64,000 nt of DNA from assembly GCF_001905125.1 (NCBI RefSeq), contig NZ_LWLE01000037.1, positions 248,001-312,000 of the forward strand, written 5' to 3'. Under the pieces are notes generated by a model, which did not search any database, was not told where the DNA came from, and worked only from the letters and a program-made list of their open reading frames with translations. The translations under genes and the position numbers were made by a program. Positions 32,901 to 39,725 of the stretch are shown piece by piece. This DNA comes from Streptomyces sp. TSRI0281. GTDB lineage: Bacteria; Actinomycetota; Actinomycetes; Streptomycetales; Streptomycetaceae. The stretch's first letter is position 1. Each line of letters opens with the position of its first letter.

Positions 32901-34559
32901 ATGAACGAGAACGTCGACCTCCGCGTACCAGTCCTCATCGTGGGCGGCTCCCTGGTGGGCCTGTCCGCCTCACTCTTCCTGGGACGGCTCGGCGTCGAGC
33001 ACGTGCTGGTCGAGAAACACGCGGCCACCTCGACCCATCCACGTGGGCGGGGCAACAACGTGCGCACGATGGAGGTCTTCCGGGTCGCCGGCGCGGAGCC
33101 GCTGATCCGGGACGCCGCTTCCGTCCTCGCCGACAACCACGGCATCCTGCAGGCGTTCTCGCTGACCGGCGGCGAGGAGGAGTGGCTGTTCAAGGAGATC
33201 GACCCCGGTGGCGCGCTCGCCCGCTTCAGCCCGAGCGGCTGGTGCCTGTGCAGCCAGAACGACCTCGAACCGGTGCTGCTGGACCACGCCCGCGAACAGG
33301 GCGGTGACCTGCGGTTCTCCAGCGAGATGATGTCCTTCGTCCAGGACGGTTCAGGGGTCACCGCGGTGGTGAAGAACCGCGAGAGCGGTGAGCACACCAT
33401 CGTGCGCGCGGACTACCTCATCGCGGCCGACGGGCCGCGCAGCCCGATCCGGGAGCAGTTGCGTATCGGCCAGTCGGGTCCCGGTGACCTCTTCCACAAC
33501 GTGAGCGTGACCTTCAGGTCCCGGCGGCTCGCCGCGGTGGTGGGCGAGCGGCGCTTCATCGTCTGCTATCTGACCAACCCCGAGGCGGACGGTGCGCTGC
33601 TGCCGGTGGACAACGAGGAGAGCTGGGTCTTCCACGCGCCCTGGCACCCCGACCGGGGCGAGACGCTGGAGGACTTCACCGACGAGCGGTGCGCCGAGCA
33701 CATCCGCCGGGCGATCGGCGACCCCGGTCTCGATGTGGAGATCACCGGCAAGGCGCCGTGGCACGCCGCCGAGCGGGTCGCCGAGCGGTATGTGTCCGGG
33801 CGGGTCTTCCTCGCCGGGGACTCGGCCCACGAGATGTCCCCCACCGGCGCGTTCGGCTCCAACACGGGTATCCAGGACGCGCACAACCTCGCCTGGAAGC
33901 TGGCCGCGGTGCTCGACGGCTCGGCGGGACCCGGACTGCTGGAGACCTACGGCACGGAGCGCCTGCCCGTGGCGAGGGCGACCAGCGCACGCGCCTCGGC
34001 CCGCTCGGGAGAGCACAGCCACCCCGGCTACGCACCCACACCGGACGCGGGCGGACCGGACGCCGGCGGTCCCGGCGGCGGAAGGAAGGGCGGGATGCTT
34101 CCGGTCGTACTGGGCTACCGCTATGTCCACGGTGCCGTGGTGGACGCGGACCCCGACGGTCCGGTGGTGCCCGAGGGCATGCGGCTGGCGGGGGAACCCG
34201 GGTCGCGGGCACCGCATCTGTGGGTGCGCCGGGCCGGCGAGCGGGTGTCCACCCTCGATCTCTACGAACGGTCCTTCGTACTGCTGAGCGATGCCGGGGA
34301 CACGGCGTGGCGCGCCGCTGCCGCGCGGGTCGCCGGCCGGCTGTCCGTCTCCCTGGACGCCCTCGGCATCGGGGCGGGAACGGGCTCCGATCTCAAGACC
34401 GAGGACGGGACCGACTGGGCCCAGGCACACGGCGTCACCGCGGAAGGTGCCGTCCTGGTGCGCCCCGACGGCTTCGTGGCCTGGCGGTCTCCGGGCCCCG
34501 TGCCGGACCCGGAGGCGACCCTGCACGAGGTCCTCGACTCCGTTCTGTACAGGACCTGA
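32901..34559 (+). CDS. whiE-ORFVIII: FAD-dependent aromatic hydroxylase of the spore pigment
   Basis: 552 residues, PHBH-type flavoprotein monooxygenase. FAD loop VLIVGGSLVGLSASLFLGR, the DG motif LIAADGPRSPIREQL, the second FAD motif GRVFLAGDSAHEMSPTGAFG and a C-terminal thioredoxin-like domain (about 440-550). Hydroxylates the aromatic polyketide with NAD(P)H and oxygen. Divergent from the rest of the cluster as in whiE. ATG at 32901 follows GGAG; a start 15 codons upstream is possible but has no better site. Confidence 0.93.
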   Translation: MNENVDLRVPVLIVGGSLVGLSASLFLGRLGVEHVLVEKHAATSTHPRGRGNNVRTMEVFRVAGAEPLIRDAASVLADNHGILQAFSLTGGEEEWLFKEIDPGGALARFSPSGWCLCSQNDLEPVLLDHAREQGGDLRFSSEMMSFVQDGSGVTAVVKNRESGEHTIVRADYLIAADGPRSPIREQLRIGQSGPGDLFHNVSVTFRSRRLAAVVGERRFIVCYLTNPEADGALLPVDNEESWVFHAPWHPDRGETLEDFTDERCAEHIRRAIGDPGLDVEITGKAPWHAAERVAERYVSGRVFLAGDSAHEMSPTGAFGSNTGIQDAHNLAWKLAAVLDGSAGPGLLETYGTERLPVARATSARASARSGEHSHPGYAPTPDAGGPDAGGPGGGRKGGMLPVVLGYRYVHGAVVDADPDGPVVPEGMRLAGEPGSRAPHLWVRRAGERVSTLDLYERSFVLLSDAGDTAWRAAAARVAGRLSVSLDALGIGAGTGSDLKTEDGTDWAQAHGVTAEGAVLVRPDGFVAWRSPGPVPDPEATLHEVLDSVLYRT

Positions 34560-34860
34560 TCGCTCTCGCCCGAACCGGCGTACGCGGCGGATCGGTTGGC
34601 AGCCAGGAGCAGGACGGCGGCCTCCTCGGCGCGGAGTGCCGGTTCGGGCGAGCCCGAACCGGCCGCTGTCGCGATCGCGCCCCCGGAAACCGCATCGCGG
34701 TGCGCTTCGCCTCCATCAGCAACACGCCCTTGGCGCCGCCGGAGCGTCGGCCGGTCATCCACCGTGCACCCCCCTTGCCATGGTCGCGGCATCCTGAATT
34801 ACTGCTCCCAGGAAGATCGACCGAATGATCGGTCGCCCGCCCGGGGAGAGGAACACGCGC
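34560..34860. other. Region before paaK with a palindromic operator
   Basis: 301 bases. Minus-strand open frames cover part of it but continue through the hydroxylase gene and show no family resemblance. The only clear element is the palindrome at 34818..34835. Confidence 0.45.
34818..34835. promoter_or_regulatory. Candidate TetR/PaaR-type operator before paaK
   Basis: Perfect 7-bp arms CGACCGA and TCGGTCG around ATGA, ending 25 bases upstream of the paaK ATG. Size and ACCGA/TCGGT halves resemble sites of PaaR/TetR repressors of phenylacetate genes. No regulator gene lies beside it. Confidence 0.5.
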
Positions 34861-36150
34861 ATGACGGCCCTGCTGGACGCAGCGGAACGACTCGGCCGCG
34901 ACGAGCTGGAGACGCTGCAACTGGAGCGGCTGCGCGCCACGCTCCGCCATGCGTACGAGAACGTGCCCTTCTACCGTGCGGCCTTCGACACGGCCGGTCT
35001 GCGGCCCGAGGACTGCCGTACGCTCGCCGATCTCGCCCGCTTCCCCTTCACCACCAAGGCGGACCTGCGGGACAACTACCCCTTCGGGATGTTCGCCGTG
35101 CCACAGGACCGGGTCCGGCGCATCCACGCGTCCAGCGGGACCACCGGCCTGCCCACCGTGGTCGGGTACACCGACCGTGACCTGGACATCTGGGCGGACG
35201 TGGTCGCCCGGTCGATCCGGGCCGCCGGGGGCCGTCCGGGGCACAAGGTTCATGTGGCGTACGGATACGGGCTGTTCACCGGCGGTCTCGGGGCGCACTA
35301 CGGCGCGGAGCGGCTCGGCTGCACGGTCATCCCCGCGTCCGGCGGCATGACGGCCCGGCAGGTGCGGCTGATCCAGGACTTCCGGCCCGAGATCATCATG
35401 ATCACGCCGTCGTACATGCTGACGCTCCTGGACGAGTTCGAGCGCCAGGGCGTCGATCCGCGGACGACCGCGCTGAAGGTCGGGATCTTCGGGGCCGAGC
35501 CGTGGACCGAGGAGATGCGGCGCGAGATCGAGGAGCGGTTCGCGATCGACGCGGTCGACATCTACGGGCTCTCCGAGGTGATGGGCCCCGGCGTCGCGCA
35601 GGAGTGCGTGGAGACGAAGGACGGGCTGCACATCTGGGAGGACCACTTCTATCCGGAGGTCGTCGACCCGTTCACCGGCGAGGTCCTGCCGGAAGGGGAG
35701 GAGGGCGAACTGGTCTTCACCTCGCTCACCAAGGAGGCCATGCCGGTGATCCGCTACCGCACGCGGGATCTGACCCGGCTGCTGCCCGGCACGGCCCGGG
35801 TCTTCCGGCGGATGGAGAAGGTCACCGGGCGCAGCGACGACCTGGTGATCCTGCGCGGGGTGAACCTCTTCCCGACCCAGATCGAGGAGATCGTGCTGCG
35901 TACGCCAGGCGTGGCGCCCCATTTCCAGCTGCGGCTGACCCGGCAGGGGCGGCTCGACGCGCTGACGGTACGGGCGGAGGCGCGGGCCGATGCCACGACG
36001 GCGGAGCGGGCCGCCGCCGCGCTGTCCATCACGGCGGCGGTGAAGGACTGCATCGGGGTCTCGGTCGGGGTCGAGATCGTGGACCCCGAGTCATTGGAGC
36101 GCTCGGTCGGCAAGATCAAGCGGATCATCGACCTCCGGGACGCCGGCTGA
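34861..36150 (+). CDS. paaK: Phenylacetate-CoA ligase
   Basis: 429 residues, cytosolic. ANL-type ligase of the short PaaK class: RLRATLRHAYENVPFYRAAF near the start, ATP loop ASSGTTGLPTVVGYTDRD, GIFGAEPWTEEMRREIEE, YGLSEVMGPGVAQEC, and the C-terminal RSVGKIKRIIDLRD. Turns phenylacetate into phenylacetyl-CoA. No paaABCDE epoxidase genes are in the window, so the gene stands apart from the pathway or serves another aryl acid. ATG at 34861 after GGAGAGG; an ATG 12 codons upstream overlaps the operator and is rejected. Confidence 0.92.
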   Translation: MTALLDAAERLGRDELETLQLERLRATLRHAYENVPFYRAAFDTAGLRPEDCRTLADLARFPFTTKADLRDNYPFGMFAVPQDRVRRIHASSGTTGLPTVVGYTDRDLDIWADVVARSIRAAGGRPGHKVHVAYGYGLFTGGLGAHYGAERLGCTVIPASGGMTARQVRLIQDFRPEIIMITPSYMLTLLDEFERQGVDPRTTALKVGIFGAEPWTEEMRREIEERFAIDAVDIYGLSEVMGPGVAQECVETKDGLHIWEDHFYPEVVDPFTGEVLPEGEEGELVFTSLTKEAMPVIRYRTRDLTRLLPGTARVFRRMEKVTGRSDDLVILRGVNLFPTQIEEIVLRTPGVAPHFQLRLTRQGRLDALTVRAEARADATTAERAAAALSITAAVKDCIGVSVGVEIVDPESLERSVGKIKRIIDLRDAG

Positions 36151-36178
36151 ACCGGGCACGGTCGGCGCCCCGGTGCGG

Positions 36179-36254
36179 TCAGCGCCTCGGGCACGATCAG
36201 CGCCTCGGGCACGATCAGTGCCTCGGGTGCGATCAGTGCCTCGGGTGCGATCAG
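36179..36254. repeat. 18-bp tandem repeat, 4.2 copies
   Basis: Units of TCAGCGCCTCGGGCACGA type, the last two carrying GTGCCTCGGGTGCGA, in the 100-base space between the convergent paaK and sortase stops. The partial last copy supplies the sortase TGA (36251..36253), so the array has grown outward from the gene end. Because 18 is a multiple of three, each copy repeats the stop in frame. Confidence 0.85.
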
Positions 36255-37165
36255 CTTCTTACGGCGGTCAGCGTCGCGTAGACCACGACGTTGCTCCGGT
36301 AGCCGGTCTTCTTGGAGTAGCTTCCGCCACAGGTGATCACTCGCAGCTCGGGGCGTTCGGAGTGGCTGTAGACCTTCTTGTCCGGGAACCCCTTCTTGTC
36401 GTACACCTCCACGGCGTCGACGGTGAACACGGCCGTCCGCCGGTCCGCCCGGACGATCTCGACGGTGGCGCCCTTGGTCAGCAGCCCGAGCTTCTGGAAG
36501 ACACCGGGGCCGAGGCGCGTGTCCACGTGCCCGGCGGTGATGGCTGTCCCCGTCGAGCCGGGGGACGTGCCCTCCCCGTACCACCCGGCGAGCAGCGGAT
36601 TGTCGTCGGGCGGTGGCCGCAGCGCACCCGCCGCGTCGAGGCCCAGCCTCGTCATGGGGGCGTCGACGCGGAGGGCGGGGATCCGCAGCCGCACCGGATC
36701 CGACGGGGGCAATGGCCCGACGGCGGGGGCCGCGACCGGCGCGGTGCGGGCGGGCACCGTGCGGGCAGGCACTGTGCGGGCGGGCTCCGTGCGGGCGGGC
36801 TCCGTGCGCGGTACGGGGGCGAAGTAGGTCGTGGCCATCGGCGGCCACACCGGCCGGACCGTGGGGGGTGCGGCCGGACCGGCGTGTCCAGGAGCGGCGG
36901 GCGCCGGGGACGTTCCAGGGGCGGCTCGCACGGGGCCGGTACTCCTCGGTGCGGCCGGGAAAATGGCCGAGGGCGTCGCCGTGGCCGTGGCCGAGGGGGC
37001 GGCCGACGGGGTGGCGAACGCCTGGGCGGCCGAGGGCTGCGGCGGCTCGTTGTCGCGGGTCCCGCTGATCACCAGCACGGTACCCGCCAGCAGGGCCCAG
37101 ACGAGATGCTTGACCGAAGGGGTGAACGAGTGCGGGGATTCGCTGGTCTTGCGCCCGGTTTCCAT
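36251..37165 (-). CDS. Class F sortase
   Basis: 304 residues. One N-terminal membrane helix (VKHLVWALLAGTVLVISG), a long Ala/Pro/Thr-rich extracellular stalk (about 45-155) with five-residue repeats of the RTEPA/RTVPA kind, and a sortase barrel from about 160. Catalytic residues are visible: His in TAITAGHVDT, Cys in LRVITCGGSYS and Arg in TGYRSNVVVYATL. It should cleave a sorting signal of a surface protein and join it to the wall; class F targets are poorly known. Preceded by a small membrane protein gene (37295..37801) on the same strand. Confidence 0.92.
   Translation of the reverse strand: METGRKTSESPHSFTPSVKHLVWALLAGTVLVISGTRDNEPPQPSAAQAFATPSAAPSATATATPSAIFPAAPRSTGPVRAAPGTSPAPAAPGHAGPAAPPTVRPVWPPMATTYFAPVPRTEPARTEPARTVPARTVPARTAPVAAPAVGPLPPSDPVRLRIPALRVDAPMTRLGLDAAGALRPPPDDNPLLAGWYGEGTSPGSTGTAITAGHVDTRLGPGVFQKLGLLTKGATVEIVRADRRTAVFTVDAVEVYDKKGFPDKKVYSHSERPELRVITCGGSYSKKTGYRSNVVVYATLTAVRS
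36741..36811 (-). repeat. 15-bp coding repeat in the sortase stalk
   Basis: About four to five copies of a 15-base unit encoding RTEPA, RTVPA or RTAPV in the extracellular stalk. Copy number sets the distance of the catalytic domain from the membrane. Confidence 0.7.
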
Positions 37166-37294
37166 CGCGTCTGAGCCTGCCTCTGCCTCGCTACGGGGGA
37201 TGTGGGGTCCGTACCGGCGGACCGGTGATACGGACCGGGCCCCAGGACCGATGCGGTGCCCGGGGCCCGTGCGGCTGTGCGGCGTGGCGGGCCG

Positions 37295-37801
37295 TCAGCT
37301 CCGGGCACCGGCACCGCTCATCCGGCGGCGCATCCTGATCACCCCGCCGCCGACCGCTCCGGCGAGCAGCACACCTCCCACGGCGAGCTGGGTGCCCTGG
37401 TCGGTGGGCGATCCGAAGCCGGCGGCGACCGAGCCGCTCGGTGTCCGGCCGGTGACCTCGTACGTATCCGTCAGCTTGATCCGGGGCGGGCACTTGACGG
37501 TGACGGTGTCGCTGCCCGGCTCGGCCCCGCGCGGGATCTCGAACTGGCCGACGAGCTCGCCCTTGCTGTCACCGGCGAAGAGATGGAACTCCCCGCCGAG
37601 CTCCGAGGTGCCCTTGCCGTAGGTCTCCTTGCCGCAGGCCCGGGTGCTGACGGTGACCGTGGACCCCGGGGAGACGTTCCTGGGGCTGATGCTGACCGCC
37701 CGGTCACCGGCGGGGGTGTCGGCGGCGACGGCCACCGGCACCGACACTGCGAGGACACCGACGACCAGGCCGATTCCCGTACCGACGCGTGTGTTGCGCA
37801 T
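37295..37801 (-). CDS. Small exported membrane-anchored protein paired with the sortase
   Basis: 168 residues. Signal peptide (TRVGTGIGLVVGVLAVSVPV to AVAA), one Ig-like domain with two cysteines about 80 residues apart (STRACGKETYG; TVTVKCPPRIKL), then a C-terminal helix (LAVGGVLLAGAVGGGVIRMR) and an RMRRRM tail. It lacks an LPxTG-like motif before the helix, so it is not an obvious sortase substrate. Similar proteins accompany class F sortases in Streptomyces; their role is unknown. ATG at 37801 follows GGAGG; the open frame upstream has no signal. Confidence 0.82.
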   Translation of the reverse strand: MRNTRVGTGIGLVVGVLAVSVPVAVAADTPAGDRAVSISPRNVSPGSTVTVSTRACGKETYGKGTSELGGEFHLFAGDSKGELVGQFEIPRGAEPGSDTVTVKCPPRIKLTDTYEVTGRTPSGSVAAGFGSPTDQGTQLAVGGVLLAGAVGGGVIRMRRRMSGAGARS

Positions 37802-38063
37802 GAGGATCCTCCAACGGGAGCAGGGTCCGGCCTGTCTGCGCGGCGCCTCTGCTGTGCTCCGTCTCCGAGGCAACCGACACCCCGTCACCTCCGCAACATG
37901 ACCCATCGCCGCAGGTGTCACTCGGTCAGCCGCAGCGACGGCTTCCGCGTGATCGTTTACGCAGGTCACCGGCGCGGGGACGGCCGCGGTGGAGGAATCG
38001 CCCGGCGGACGGCGAACGGGCGTACGGCGCCGGATGCCCGGCCGTGGTCCGCCGGGCTCTCCG

Positions 38064-39575
38064 CTACGGCCGGCCGGTGGCGAACCGGTCCCGCAGCTCC
38101 CTCTTGAGGATCTTCCCGCTGGCGTTGCGCGGGAGTTCGTCCACGAACAGGACCCGTTTCGGGGCCTTGAAGTGGGGGAGCTTCTCGCGGGCGTGATCGA
38201 TCAGTTCGGTGTCGGTCGCGGACCCGCGCAGCACGACGACGGCGGTGACGGCTTCGATCCAGCGCTCGTCGGGCAGCCCGATCACGGCGGTCTCGGCGAC
38301 CGCCGGATGGGTGTAGAGCGCGTCCTCGACCTGGCGCGAGGCGACGAGCACCCCGCCGGAGTTGATGACGTCCTTCACCCGGTCGACGACCGTGAAGAAC
38401 CCTTCCGGGTCGCGCACCGCGAGGTCGCCGGAGTGGAACCAGCCGTCGCGGAATGCCTCCGCGGTCTCCTCGGGCTTCTCCCAGTAGCCCTGGCACAGTT
38501 GCGGGGACCGGTAGACCACTTCGCCCGCCGTGCCGTCGGGGACCTCCTTGCCGTCCTCGTCGACGACGCGCGCCTCGACGAAGAGGACGGGCCGGCCGCA
38601 GGAGTCCATCCGGCCCTCGTGCTCGCCGGGTCCGAGGACGAGGGCGAGCGGCCCGATCTCGCTCTGTCCGAAACAGTTGTGGAAGGCCAGCTCCGGCAGC
38701 CGCTCGCGGAGGCGTTCCAGGACCGGCACCGGCATGATCGACGCCCCGTAGTACGCCTTGCGCAGGGCGCCGAGGTCACGGGTGGCGAAGTCCGGGTGAT
38801 GGGAGAGTCCGATCCAGACGGTCGGCGGGGCGAAGAGGCTGTCCGCCTGCCCGGCTTCCACCAGGTCGAAGATCCGGTCGGCGTCCGGGGTGTCGATGAT
38901 GGTGTTCTCGGCGCCGACCGCGAGGTACGGCAGCAGGAACACATGCATCTGGGCGGAGTGGTACAGCGGCAGGGAGTGCACGGGCCGGTCCCCGGCCGTC
39001 AGGCCGAGCGCGGTGATCGCGCTGACGTACTCATGGACGAGCGCCCCGTGCGTCATCATCGCGCCCTTGGGCAGGGCCGTGGTTCCGGAGGTGTAGAGCA
39101 GCTGCACCAGGTCATCGGCGCCGGGGGCGCACTCGGGGACGAAGGGCCTGGCGGTGTCCAGCGCGTCGAGCAGGCTGTCCGGCGCGTCGCGCAGTGTGCG
39201 GACCGGACGTCCGGCCGGGAGCCGCCCGGCCAGGTCCGGGTCGGTGAGGACGAGGGAGCTGCCGGACTGGTCGAGCAGGTAGGTCAGGTCCTCGCCGGTG
39301 AGGTTCTGGTTGACCGGCACATGGACGAACCCGGCGCGGGCGCAGGCCAGGAAGGCGATCAGGTACACATCGGAGTTATGGGCGTAGGAGGCGACCCGGT
39401 CGCCGGGGCGCAGGCCGTGCTCGTCCGTCAGGACGGCTGCCGCGGTACTGATCGCGGTGTCCAGGGACCGGTAGGTCCAGATCCGCCCGGCGTAGCGGAC
39501 GGCGGTCCGTCCGGGGGTCCGCCGTGCGCTGCGGGTCACGACACCGTCGACTGTGCTGCTTCGTACACCTGTCAT
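38064..39575 (-). CDS. Acyl-CoA synthetase (ANL family)
   Basis: 503 residues. ATP loop LLYTSGTTALPKGAMMTHG, acid motif FHNCFGQSEIGPLALVLG, hinge GWFHSGDLAVRDPEGFFTVV and catalytic lysine in LPRNASGKILKRELRDRFA. All catalytic motifs are intact. Long-chain-type synthetase; substrate unknown. Divergent from the secreted acylase gene with about 150 bases between. ATG at 39575 chosen at the start of similarity; the frame is open far upstream but only as antisense to the acylase gene. Confidence 0.9.
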   Translation of the reverse strand: MTGVRSSTVDGVVTRSARRTPGRTAVRYAGRIWTYRSLDTAISTAAAVLTDEHGLRPGDRVASYAHNSDVYLIAFLACARAGFVHVPVNQNLTGEDLTYLLDQSGSSLVLTDPDLAGRLPAGRPVRTLRDAPDSLLDALDTARPFVPECAPGADDLVQLLYTSGTTALPKGAMMTHGALVHEYVSAITALGLTAGDRPVHSLPLYHSAQMHVFLLPYLAVGAENTIIDTPDADRIFDLVEAGQADSLFAPPTVWIGLSHHPDFATRDLGALRKAYYGASIMPVPVLERLRERLPELAFHNCFGQSEIGPLALVLGPGEHEGRMDSCGRPVLFVEARVVDEDGKEVPDGTAGEVVYRSPQLCQGYWEKPEETAEAFRDGWFHSGDLAVRDPEGFFTVVDRVKDVINSGGVLVASRQVEDALYTHPAVAETAVIGLPDERWIEAVTAVVVLRGSATDTELIDHAREKLPHFKAPKRVLFVDELPRNASGKILKRELRDRFATGRP

Positions 39576-39725
39576 GGCGTGATCCTGAGCGGACACGTCC
39601 GGGTGGTCAAGAGGCTGGATAGCGATCAACCGGTTGACAGGCGCACGGGTCTGCTGGCTGAGTGGCGCGAGGCCGCCCGGACACTCGGGCAACCCTCTTT
39701 CCCGCCCGCACAGTTGGGAGAAGCC

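Noticed and set aside
34262..34792. A minus-strand gene before paaK
   Set aside because: The frame overlaps the 3' end of the hydroxylase gene, has no family resemblance and no ribosome-binding site.
37989..39725. A long plus-strand extension of the acylase gene (1382 codons in all)
   Set aside because: It is antisense to the acyl-CoA synthetase gene, lacks the acylase signal peptide position, and a TTG with a good ribosome-binding site at 39726 gives the family length.
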